Shown here piece after piece: positions 1-9,380 of a DNA stretch of 64,000 nt. The DNA is from Cristatella mucedo. Taxonomy: Eukaryota > Bryozoa > Phylactolaemata > Cristatellidae. Positions within the stretch are counted from its first letter, which is position 1. Every line of letters begins with the position of its first letter. The stretch covers positions 11,313,001 to 11,377,000 of the forward strand of contig WPIO01000005.1 in assembly GCA_009760855.2 (NCBI GenBank), written 5' to 3'. A program made the translations under genes and the position numbers. The notes beneath the pieces are model-generated. The model made no database searches, was not told where the DNA came from, and saw nothing but the letters and a program-made list of their open reading frames with translations.

Positions 1-129
1 CAAAAATTTCTAAAACTTCAGATCATACGACCATCAACACATAAAATACTGACACCGGTTGACAATATTAACCGCAATAGTTTTTATTGCATCATTAACA
101 ACGTAGGAATAAAATAAAATTCAATGCAG

Positions 130-1000
130 CTTGTCAATCTTCTACATCTCAGTATCAATATTTTGAGCCACTCCCATAAGTAATCTATAAACTCTCTATT
201 TTCCTTGTCATAGACGACAGTAATGATTCATCCATTCAGTCTGCCGTACACAGGGGACCCAGGTAGTGGTGGATCAACGGCAAGCAACTGCTCTATTTCC
301 TCGTTGCTAAGTCTTTGGCACCAAACTAGCCCTTTCAGAAATTTCCATATAGTGGAATGAACTTCACCATAAACAGTTTGAAGTTGATGGTGCCACGCCC
401 TGACAATATTGGTAGTTCTGGTTCCATCATTCACCACAAAATCATGCAAATTCCACAGGGCTATTGGAAATGTTGAGCGACCAAATGAACTTCTCTACGA
501 TTCAGTCTGCCTACGTAGATATAATTGAAATAGTCCATAGCTGGCTACAGATCCAAGGGAAGGAGGTCAAATAACTCCTGGAATATGGCAGTAATGTCGT
601 TTTCAGGGACAAAGGCAAGAGCAGATATAATTTTGCACCCCAGGGCAAAGTCCGCATAGTTCTCGTACCATTGCTGCAGTCCCTCTCTTTGAATTCGGAG
701 GTAGATATTTTGGCAGAGATGGAAGAAGCAATCCATGTTTGTCTCATTGAGAAAGGCTTGTCTGCACGCCTGTATTGAGGTAATCACACAATCAAAAAGG
801 ATAGAAGCTGGTTGAAAGTTCCCCGGTCTGAGGTCCTTTAGTTGCTGGAACGTAGTAAGAAGCCTATTGTTTGTTTGGCAACAGGACATGAGAGGATGAG
901 TTTATCTGAGGCAATGAATCGAGCAGAATTACGCAAACGAAGGTTAAATAATGCTACACGCACCATCCATAAACTATTTTGCTGCACTAGCCAGAACGTC
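130..1000 (-). pseudogene. Decayed MULE (Mutator-like) transposase
   Basis: Reading leftward, the translated pieces follow the order of MULE transposases: FMDGAC (catalytic DGTF region, about 980), SCCQTNNRLLTTFQQLKDL, ASILFDCVITSIQA (second catalytic Asp region), CFFHLCQNIYLRIQREGLQ, ALAFVPENDI, YIYVGR, PIALWNLHDFV, IVRAWHHQLQ, STIWKFLKGL and finally KENREFIDYL. At least two frame changes (about 540 and 450) and several stops break the frame, so it is inactive. No host-gene relation is visible; it lies in the 3' intron region of the DAXX-like gene. Family assignment is by recalled motif order. Confidence 0.75.
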
Positions 1001-1444
1001 TGGATTGCGCTGTGTACAGAAAAGCGAAATTCTCCTATTTCCCGACGGCCGACCACTGTCATGGAGCATGAAATCTTGCAAGATGCCGGTCGCTTGCTCG
1101 TATACGTATGTATTCGTATTGTACACGTGGGTCGGATTATGAGGTCTGCGAGGCATAGTGGGTTGGTGGAGAGGTGGCCAACAGTGCATCTCTGGTAATC
1201 TGTACAGTTCGTTTCAAATGTCTTACTGTACGGCTATATGGGTCCGAAGACGGTAGGAGCAGTGGTGACAGCTTGCAGACAGCTTGACAGTGCAGTCGTC
1301 TGTCGCCGGATATGCTGTCTTTAGGGTCGTGATTGCTCTCCTTGCTTGCAATGCACTGACATTGTCAGCATGTGTGTGTTCGTTGATGCGATTGACCACC
1401 CTTCGGTCCTGGATCCTTGCCTTACACAGTCCCCTTAGGCCGCA

Positions 1445-1560
1445 ATTCCAGAATTCTATGATATCGTCCGAGCAACTTCATTCTAATCTTTCCAGTTTCT
1501 GAGTCACACTTGGTTTGCCAATAACTAGTAAGGAGGTTTAACCGTCATTTAATTTGAGAA
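1445..1560 (-). mobile_element. L2-like LINE fragment (RT thumb region)
   Basis: The minus-strand translation FLKLNDG-x-TSLLVIGKPSV, then TQKLERLE, matches the segment after the catalytic YADD of L2/CR1-type reverse transcriptases (F-L-x-L-N-x-x-K-T-E-x-L-x-I-G). It ends near foldback copy 1. Confidence 0.6.
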
Positions 1561-1700
1561 AGTTTACTGCCATTCATGCGTGGGTGCCAGGAATACATGC
1601 AGCAAGGGCGTGTAGAAAATTCGATTTGTTGGAGGGCTGGAAGGGAATGGGGTACGGACATTCCCCCCCCCCCGGACGTCCCCTTCCCGGAGATTCCCGG

Positions 1701-1880
1701 TGAGCCGTAATGGCTCACTAGGTAAGGCGGTTGCTTTTCACGACCTCGGCCCCTAGGTCGTGGGTTCGAATCCTGTGGTGGGCGATCCTTTATCGCCACT
1801 GCAAGTGGTGGTGATAGCCGTCAAGGCTCTTCAGTTGCTATACAAAAAAGAGGCTGTTAAATCAGCTAGTATTTTTTTTT
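1701..1880 (+). mobile_element. SINE A (tRNA-derived), full copy
   Basis: It has an A-box-like TGGCTCACTAGG and a B-box GGGTTCGAATCC at tRNA-like spacing, then a tRNA-unrelated body (GGTGATAGCCGTCAAGGCTC) and the tail GGCTGTTAAATCAGCTAGTA plus a T run. At least six related copies lie in the window. ATTCCC is found just left (1693-1698) and right (1881-1886), but the host sequence is itself ATTCCC-repetitive. Confidence 0.85.
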
Positions 1881-2199
1881 ATTCCCCCCCCTTGGGGTAG
1901 GACATTCCCAGTATATGGTTTAGGGTTTACGGTTTTAGGCTTCAGGATTTAGTGTTTAGGATTAAGTGTTTTAGGGTTTAGTGTATAGGGTTTATGATTT
2001 AGGGCGGTTTCTGCCTCTGGCACGCCCACTAAGACAGGTAGGAACACGTGCCTGGCGGTGTCGAGCGGGACCGAACTCCAAACTGTATAGTTCTCCGACG
2101 CTGCCGCTCACTCCATGAGAAACCATGCTTCCAATCCACCCATCCTTCTAATTATACGGAGTTAATTTTATTTTAATAGATCATGAACTTCATTTGACT

Positions 2200-2310
<111 letters not shown>

Positions 2311-2429
2311 GCCATACCCGGGGGAATGTCTGGGGGAAATGTCCTAGGGTCCACAAGGGGGGAAATGCCGGGGGGGAACGTTCAGGGGGAATGTCCTACA
2401 ACCAAAGGATCAAAGCAAAGGTACAACTT

Positions 2430-2765
2430 AAGTGTCATCTGCATGAAAGTGAAACTTTATATTGTGCTTGGCGATAACATTGGCAAGAGAAAGAAAGAAA
2501 GAGAGTATAAATTGCGAAAAGAAGCAGACCAAGCACAGATCCCTGAGGTACCCCATGTTCCAGAAATTCCTCGGATGATCTTTGTCCGTTCACATCGATA
2601 CTTGGGAGTCAACCACTGAGACAGGATCCCTACCATTGCAGTGCTGTGCCAGTGATGCCCAGACGTGACGAGAGGCACTCAAGATGGACTTGGTGATCAA
2701 TTGTCTCAAATGCTGCCGAAAGGTCAAGCAAAATAAGCAGATAGACTTAACCCAAGTCTGCATTA
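2430..2765 (-). mobile_element. L2-like LINE reverse transcriptase fragment
   Basis: The minus strand gives LLDLSAAFETIDH, LGITGTALQW and GVPQGSVLGLLLFAIYT, the conserved RT blocks (catalytic Asp of DLSAAFD; GVPQGSVLGP) of L2/CR1/Jockey-type LINEs. Stops and frame changes make it inactive. Confidence 0.8.
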
Positions 2766-3439
2766 CCAAGAAGGTTGTTATACACCCGAATAAAGAAGAG
2801 GCAATTTCAACACCACCCTGAAACATGATTATGGTTTGGGGATACTTTCCTAGTGTTGGTACTGAATCACTGCACCACATTCAAGCCATTAGAAACCATA
2901 ATGCCATAGCAACATATTGCCAAACATAGGCATTCCATGTGCTCGATGACTGTTGGGCTACAGCTATATTTATCAGCAGGATAATGAGCCAGTTTTCAGA
3001 TGACCCTATTGCCGGCAAGAGTGAAAAATCTATGGCCCTGAGTGTATGAAACAGATTTACCAATTCCGTGGTGCAACAAGTGATGTAGGCTGATAGAAAA
3101 ATCGACAAGGAAGTAGCAAGGTATGTTGTTTCTACACTTTTCCTTAACAGAGTTTCAGTTATATTATTATTAACAGAGTTTAAGTTATATCAGTTTAAGA
3201 ATTTCTCCTATGTCAGCATGACAAGCTTTCAGTTAAGACAGTCATAGCTACCTCTAAGGGCTTGGATTATATGTATTTAATGCTAAATACTATAAGTATA
3301 CAAGTGATGCCAACGTTCAGCGCAGACGAATGGCAGCAGCAATCCAAGAGCAGATCCCAGTGGAAGACAATGAATGTCTGCCCTTGCCAGGCTTGACCAT
3401 CACTCTATGCTAATTAATAATACCGAGAAAAATAGGACA

Positions 3440-3860
3440 TTTGAATAGCACCTTTAGAGAACCTAATCTCTTTCTAGGAACTTTATAAATGCTGTAAGAA
3501 AAGGATGTCAATATTCTAAAATAACACGCACAGTGCATGCATAAGCAAACATAGGACAATTCACAAGCATTCAGCAAATGCTGTGAGAAACAGGTGTACG
3601 ATCAGCTTCTTTTTAAATGCCGTTAAGCCAGCAGATGTCGTGTCGTCAGTCAGGAGTGATTTCCAGGCTTTGCAAGTATGAATTATATATAGGCAGGACC
3701 TTCAACGGATTTGAGGTTGGTTCGAGGTACAGCTAAATGCCTTGAGCCAGAAGAGCAGGTGGTATTATGCCTGGACTGGTTTCTATATAGGATACAAACC
3801 TCAGCAAAGCCGATTACATTCGATTGACCATGCTGCCTAGTCTCATCTGAAGACTTGTTT
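3440..3860 (-). mobile_element. L2-like LINE 3' end
   Basis: On the minus strand it carries a C-terminal ORF relic (AWKSLLTDD, AFKKKL, HLFLTAF) followed by a decayed version of the LINE tail hairpin (AGAGATTAGGTTCTCT-like). Confidence 0.65.
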
Positions 3861-4262
3861 TTGGAGAGACAAAACTTCAGTTACAATATAGTGTTAAAAT
3901 ATCAACATGCTGCTACAGCACGAGCAATCCAAAACACAGAACAATTTTACATGCAGATTCAAGCACTCACTTTTGGCAAACCCTATTCAGCCATTTTTTC
4001 TTTCTCCTACCAGCACACTGCTACTTCAAAAAATAGTTTTCTATACCGTTATGCAATTCCCAACAGATGGACCATAGAAATATAAAAAAATGCTTCTATT
4101 GACGAGCGACTGGCAACGATGAGGCCAAGACATGCAGCCGTTGACTGGAATTATTATTTTGGCATTTTTTATGATGCCAGAAGTGGTTAACGCCACAACC
4201 GAAGTGCATGCAATAGCATCTCGATAGGAGCAAAGTTGCAAAATCTGCATTACTGTTCTTAC

Positions 4263-4634
4263 CCCCAGCAGGTTTTCTAGTTCGGCAACCTGCGCTGATG
4301 AGTAATCCAATCCATCTTCTTGGTGTTCTCGAGGTAGCAGAACTTGGTCAGGCTCCTCTGTAGATAAGCTGGGCCTTATATCTGAGTCCTGCCGTGGAGT
4401 GTCAGCTAATGTCTTGCATGGCTGGCCATTAGAAACTGGCACCACGTCCATCGAGGATGATGCTGCAGATGCAGCCTCTACCATGGGCTTAGCCACAACC
4501 GTTTCAGCTTTACTAGTCTGGCAGAAGTCGTGGCCAGTCACACCTGACTGAATAGTCGTTGACCTCTTGTCACTGGTTATTGGTAGCAGGGTGACTGGTA
4601 GCACCCTAGAATCTGCTTTCCGGTCTTGATAGGC
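4263..4634 (-). CDS. DAXX: DAXX-like exon 4 (residues 150-273), linker
   Basis: The acceptor is cgccttacag and the donor gtaaga. Its 124 codons start AYQDRKADSRVLPVTLLPIT, run through a low-complexity Ser/Ala/Thr region and end SSAQVAELENLLG. The start aligns with human KAHSAKKKL after the bundle, and the end with RRQIQRLEQLL at the start of the histone-binding domain. The middle has no recognisable motif. The next exon is not found in 1-4256. Confidence 0.78.
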
Positions 4635-7600
4635 CTGTAAGGCGAACAAACGTGAATCGATAAATTAAATCCAAAAAAGAAGTCGGGAGATTGATATCAG
4701 CTACTGTAAATCATTCGTTACTGTAAATCTAGCAGAGCAAGCTACTGCTCTGCAGCAAGACTGCACATTGAATTGGCCAACAACTTGTACTGTCAACTGA
4801 TCTACTAAGTAAGCAGCTCAGCCAAACACCAACGCCTGCACTCAAAATATAATGAGAATAAGCTGGTTTGGTCCAGCGATATAGGTGCTCGTCCCGACCA
4901 AGGTCTGGCTGAAGTAGTGGGCTCGAGCTCCGAAGCTGCATATGTGAAGCGCCTGAATAGAGATCAAGTTCTCTTGGGGCGCTATACATATGAATTAAAT
5001 AAATAATTACATAATAAATCGCTTCCAGATGTATTTCTTTTGAACAACATCAAGTGAATGAGCAAGCTTATTCAGTGTGAATTCCATGCAGCATACAGCT
5101 TGCTGGAACAGTGTCAGTCCACGGAGCTGTGTTCATAAGACCACCAGTGCGGCCTCATGTACTAGCATACAAAGGGCCTAGTCTAAGAAGCACATACAGT
5201 CATTACTATTTAGTCACATCCCCTAGTTACCGACCGAGTTTTGAAGTTCGTAACCCTTTTTAAGAAGCTCCATGGCCTGTGCTAGCTCATTCTACAGTGG
5301 AAGAGGAGGGGGCAGGGCAGGGCAGGGCATGGGGAGGGGCAGGGCAAGAGGAGGGCAGGGGCAGGACGAAGAGAGAGAGAGAGAGGACGAAAATGCAAGG
5401 AAGTAAAGATGCTACTCTAGGTAGCCCGTCACTACCGATTTTCTCATTCGGGTCGAAGCACCAGTGAATGAATAACAGATTTGCCATTAACATTCTTTTA
5501 CTAACTAATCAAAACTCACGGCCAGCCAGTCTTTAATGTTCAGACTCTGATAACCTTTAACAGTTTGCAATCCTTCAAAGTCTCACTGCCTCCGGGCAGG
5601 ACAACGAATGTGTGCTAAATGGTCAGCTGCTTCGACAGATGCTTCACTAACCGGCCGTTTCTCAAAAAAATACTAGCTGATTTAACAATCTCTTTTTTAT
5701 TATCAGCAGAAGAGCCTTAAAGGCTATCACCACCACTGCATATGAATAAGGTATTGCCCACCGCAGGATTCGAACCCATGCCCTCGGGACCGAGAACGTG
5801 AAGAGAAACCGCCTAACTTGGTGTGCCACCACGGCTAGCACACCTACTTCCTGTTGGTGGGCTACGCATATTTTTCAGCCAAGGGATGGACCCTCAAGCT
5901 GAACCTTGCCACCGACAACTGAACAGACGATAATAATCAACATCACAGTGCCGTTCGACCAACGCACCCATGCTCTGTTAGTGGAGGCTCAGATGGTCAA
6001 AGAGTACACAGGCATCGGGTTGAGTCCTTCTAGCCTCCAGGTACCAGTCGCAGTGTTCAGGTCTTTAGTGGACAATGCTCTAGGCAGCCGATCGTTGGAC
6101 AATGAATCATGCCTGGCAGACTTGAGAATCTCAGGCAGTAGCGGACAGCCTTGCAGAGCCTTTGCATCTCAGACACCATTATGAGTTAGGAGGCCGCAAG
6201 GTCCCTCTTTTGGTGCAGGTAGGCTGGGACTGCCCTGAAACTTCAGCTGGAGAGGGTTCTTGACTTCGAATTTCGGACATAGACATTCTCAGCCAATTAA
6301 TTTAGTTGATTATTCTGTGAGTTTATACAGGCGTACTTGTAGACTGACCAATAAATGTGTGAGAAATGGTACTGCCATCCATGTTGGTAGATGGTGCAGC
6401 AGCCAGGTAAGGGTCGAGGGAGAATAAGGCATCTATTTCCAAAATTAAAAGAAAAAATTCCTGCCAACCTCAACAATCGCAGACCTACTAACAGACTTGT
6501 CAAGCTTTAGCTACGTGATACCCATCTACTCTTTACAGGATTTGCTTCCTCCACACGAATTGTCCTTGATGCATGTACATATGCAGAAATTGTGTACGTT
6601 CTTATCACTTATCAGCTGAGATGCTTGCATTACAACATTTCCTTGGCTTGCCCCATTCAGTCCGTCAGGGCAATCCATCATACCTGCATGAACGGTTGCT
6701 GGCTTGCACCCTGAATTGACAAATGGTGATTGTTTGAAGATAGCCAGGTTATGCAACTAGGTCATATGTACCATGTCACTAAGCAAACTCCTAGCTGCTC
6801 AGCCTGAGTGCACTCGATGCACAGGAAGGTGCCCATTATATTTCCAAGATGGGATAAAATTTGCTCTTGCCCCGATTAGCTGATCCTTGTGCTGCATGTC
6901 CTCCACCAGAAGGGGACAGCAATGCAACAGCCCACCATGCCCCGTGGAGTGAATAGCCGGCTCCCTTTCTCTAGCTCACGAACCTACCTGCTTTTTCTTC
7001 TGGCAGAGGAAAATGCGACGGCAAAAGAATCAACAAAAATTGGTACGATTTAAAGCCAAAATGGCCAGATCGAAGCCCTTATGGTAGTTCACTTTCCTTC
7101 GACAAAGAAAATACAGGTCTTCACTGTTTGAAAAATTTGAGTCCGGCCTGCAGGACGGATGATGAGCAAACAAAGCGCTGCTTCCTCAAGAGCTGCACCC
7201 TCAAAAAGATAGGCCACCGAAGTCACCGGCTTCCACCGAAGTCACCGGCTTCCACCGAAGTCACCGAGTTCGAACTACAGCTTACTCGCAAGAGCAGCAG
7301 GTGGGCAGAACCGCAGATCGCTGTGAGTCACATAAATGCCGCCGATGTGCCGTATCAGTTTGGCACTTGCTCTGGGACCCCACGGCAAGATAGACAGCAG
7401 GATAAATGCACAAACAGGTGCATACACACATACACACGTGCACACCCACACGCAGACACACACACACCATCGATTCAAGATTAGGGCGCTTTTACAGGTA
7501 GGCATGCACGGGTAGGGCGAACAGAAACAGTCTCCCATTAAGCTTTCTGTAAGAACAGGGTAGGAGCACCAAGTAGCTCCCGTACAGTCGCTTAGGTATG

Positions 7601-8662
7601 AGGCATTTTTCTGAAAAAGGGGCAGCACAATTTTGGCAAGTCAAGCATTCCTATAAAGGCACGATGCTCGGGACTGATCGCCTGCGACTGCAGCCGAAGC
7701 TCTGCACTCAGGAAAAGAAGGGTCACAGTTCAGCACCCGTGCCCCCTCCGTTAACGAGACACGGTTAGTAGCACATGCAAGGGCGACAATCCTTTGCTGC
7801 ACATACCTTGAGCTCGCCCACTACTTCCTTTATGTAGACAAACATCTTTCCGTCGTCTGCAGCTATCTTATTATAGGCAGCCTCCAACAAGTCGTGAAAT
7901 TCCATAGAACATCGGTATGCATTGGACGCCTTTTTATAACGCTTGTGAAGAAACACCATGACAGCCTTGCCGTCCTTGTCTTTGCCAATGCGCGTCTCGC
8001 ACAGCGTCGTCAGCTGCAAAGTGACAGGCTCGCGAGTTCGCGCGGACGAAGACCGGCGAAGACCACAGGGCGGCGGCGCGAGGCAGATATATATGCATAT
8101 ATAACACATAAAGATACAATTCATTTGTATAGCACCCAAAGATAAATTAATCTCTATCCAAGCGCTTAACATAAGCCACGGGCTCGATCGAGCCCACGGA
8201 CCTCGGTTGTCATGGGCGAGCACCTTACTGCTGGGCCAAACCACGACACGTGAGCGACGAAGCTCGGCACAAGACTTCACATACCTTCTGAAAGAGCCTG
8301 TCGGGGTCCCATGCGCATTCGCGCTTCAGACTGCTCGAAGCAGCCGCGTGCGTGTCGCGGGTTTCGTCGCTCGCAAGCGACGGCTGCAGCGATGCCTACG
8401 ACGAGAGAGGCGGGTTAAGTGCGACACTGGCAGGACGCATGCGACCGTCATCGACGGACGCCAGGCTAGCGCGGCGAGCACCATGTTCGGGAAACGCGCG
8501 CACGCTCGCTCGCGCAGCGCAGCGCGCGCTCACAGGTGCCGGCTCGAGCGCTGGCGGAGGAGGCGTTCTGGTTACGCGCGTAGAGTCTGCGGCGGCGGGC
8601 TCGTCGTCGTCCGAGTCGAGGACGATAACGCCGTCGTCGCTTATAGACCAGCTCCTAGCCAT
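4263..8662 (-). CDS. DAXX: DAXX-like protein, N-terminal 273 residues in 4 exons
   Basis: Joining 8662-8534, 8395-8285, 8013-7807 and 4634-4263 on the minus strand gives 273 codons, all in phase 0, with GT-AG introns. Known family role: DAXX is a nuclear H3.3-H4 chaperone that works with ATRX, binds SUMO and acts as a transcriptional corepressor. Seen here: residues 10-21 DDGVIVLDSDDD resemble the N-terminal SUMO-interacting motif of DAXX (IIVLDDDDED). Residues about 67-149 match the DAXX helical bundle (DRLFQK...LTTLCE, FLHKRYKKASNAY, MEFHDLLEAAYNKI, KMFVYIKEVVGELK). Residues 150-260 are a Ser/Thr/Pro-rich linker, and AQVAELENLL begins the histone-binding domain (human RQIQRLEQLL). The rest of the domain and the acidic and C-terminal regions are off the left edge. 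Homology is by motif recall, not alignment search. Confidence 0.82.
4860..5010 (+). mobile_element. SINE B (tRNA-derived, L2-type tail)
   Basis: The 5' part has a TGGTCCAG A-box and GGGCTCGAG B-box region. The 3' part is the hairpin AGCGCCTGAATAGAGAT...TCTCTTGGGGCGCT followed by ATACATATGAATTA. It is one of about ten SINE B copies in the window. Confidence 0.8.
5305..5366 (+). repeat. G-rich GGGCA/GGGCAGG tract
   Basis: Repeated GGGGCAGGGCAGGGCAGGGC-like units contain many closely spaced G-triplets, so quadruplex formation is plausible. A short GA run follows (5370-5384). Confidence 0.7.
5664..5838 (-). mobile_element. SINE A
   Basis: Reverse orientation: the A run and TAGCTGATTTAACA tail on the left, the B-box complement GGATTCGAACCC in the middle and CCACCACGGCTAGCA at the 5' end on the right. 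Confidence 0.85.
7213..7268. repeat. 19-bp tandem repeat, 3 units
   Basis: CCACCGAAGTCACCGGCTT is repeated almost exactly three times in tandem. Confidence 0.9.
7807..8013 (-). CDS. DAXX: DAXX-like exon 3 (residues 81-149), helical bundle
   Basis: The acceptor is tcactttgcag and the donor gtatgt. Its 69 codons encode LTTLCETRIGKDKDG, FLHKRYKKASNAYRCS, MEFHDLLEAAYNKIAAD and KMFVYIKEVVGELK. The pattern (FL-x-x-R-x-x-x-A, S-x-EF-x-x-x-L, K-x-(Y/F)V-(Y/F)-I-x-E-x-x-x-x-LK) is that of the DAXX helical bundle, a surface that binds short helical motifs in partners such as ATRX. This is the best-conserved exon of the gene in the window. Confidence 0.87.
8119..8247 (-). mobile_element. SINE B within DAXX-like intron 2
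   Basis: The hairpin tail complement (ATAGCACCC...AGCGCTTAA) is on the left, and the B-box complement CTCGATCGAGCCC and A-box complement GGGCCAAACCA are on the right. It fills about half of the 271-bp intron. Confidence 0.75.
8285..8395 (-). CDS. DAXX: DAXX-like exon 2 (residues 44-80)
   Basis: The acceptor is preceded by a CTTAAC branch-point-like site and the pyrimidine run cctctctc before TAG; the donor is gtatgt. It encodes ASLQPSLASDETRDTHAAAS and ends KRECAWDPDRLFQK, matching the human segment KKCYKLENEKLFEEF at the start of the helical bundle. It is in the same frame as exon 1, separated by a 138-bp intron. Confidence 0.75.
8534..8662 (-). CDS. DAXX: DAXX-like exon 1 (residues 1-43), SUMO-interacting motif
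   Basis: ATG at 8662-8660 begins MARSWSISDDGVIVLDSDDD, followed by an Ala/Pro-rich stretch ending LEPAP. V-I-V-L-D followed by an acidic run is a canonical SUMO-interacting motif. The exon ends at the donor gtgagc (8533-8528). Reading straight on instead gives 45 more codons and then an in-frame TAG at 8398-8396, so splicing is needed to reach the helical bundle. Codon use is strongly GC-rich because the exon lies in the CpG island. Confidence 0.75.
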
Positions 8663-8870
8663 ATCTCGCTTTGAGGAATAGAGATTCGCTTTACTGCCGA
8701 CGGTTACGAATGAAGCGAGAATCGGCTAGCCCGCGAAAGACTAAGCAAACGCAACTGCGGATGCTTGAGCGTCCGACCTCGGCCTTGACTCTCTTTTCCG
8801 GTGCGGGGAATCCTCCTGCAACTTCCGGCCGTCCTGATCGTCTTATTCAGGTTAATCTAATTTGTCGGAT
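8663..8870 (-). promoter_or_regulatory. Presumed promoter/5' UTR of the DAXX-like gene
   Basis: The CpG-rich block from about 7980 reaches to about 8850, just upstream of the minus-strand start codon, and then becomes AT-rich. An ETS-like ACTTCCGG lies at about 8820. There is no clear TATA box close to the start codon. Promoter function is inferred from position and composition only. Confidence 0.4.
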
Positions 8871-9380
8871 AGATAGATCTCCAGAAGATATAGTATAATG
8901 ATACTTTTTGGATTGTAGAACGCCTTCAGTGTAGTCTTATCAAAAGATTTACTGGACCGCGTGCCTTCGTGGCGGAACAAAGGTTGACCAATGAGAACTC
9001 CCTAAATGCATTTAATTCAGTGTCTGAGCGGGGAGGGGGGGCAGCTGGCGATTGTCCCAGCCCCCCATAGACAGATGGAAGTATAGCGTTGCCTCGGCTT
9101 ACGAGTGTCTCGACGTACGAGTGTTTCTAGACACAAGCTGTCTATCGGCCGATTTTTTGCTTTGAGTTGCGAGCTACAATTCGGGTTACGAGCCAGTTCA
9201 GATACTCAACCGCTAGCTGCCGCAGCACACGTCACACTTCGTGAGTTGGCTGAGGCCAGTAAGGGTAGGGCAGCGAACGACGTTCCGTCGCAAGACGCTG
9301 CCCTATGACCCGGGTGTGACGCCGAGCGCTGGCCTGTTGGTTCGCTCCCAGACAGACTCGTGGAAGCCACCGCGGTGCTT

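Larger units (their letters stand above)
4635..7806 (-). other. DAXX-like intron 3, 3.2 kb
   Basis: It holds SINE B (4860-5010), a G-rich tract (5305-5366), SINE A (5664-5838), a 19-bp tandem repeat (7213-7268) and a CA-rich stretch (7420-7467). I see nothing else assignable in 5850-7200, and no ORF there looks conserved. Confidence 0.6.

Noticed and set aside
1701-1880. tRNA genes at SINE A and SINE B copies
   Set aside because: They have A- and B-box-like sequences but no cloverleaf, and each continues into a shared non-tRNA body.
4041-4649. A free-standing 202-codon minus-strand gene
   Set aside because: Its ATG lies upstream of a clear acceptor and its end runs past a clear donor; it is an internal exon (4634-4263).
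8207-8681. Plus-strand ORFs of 109-155 codons
   Set aside because: They are antisense to DAXX-like exons 1-3; the minus-strand reading has splice sites and recognisable motifs.
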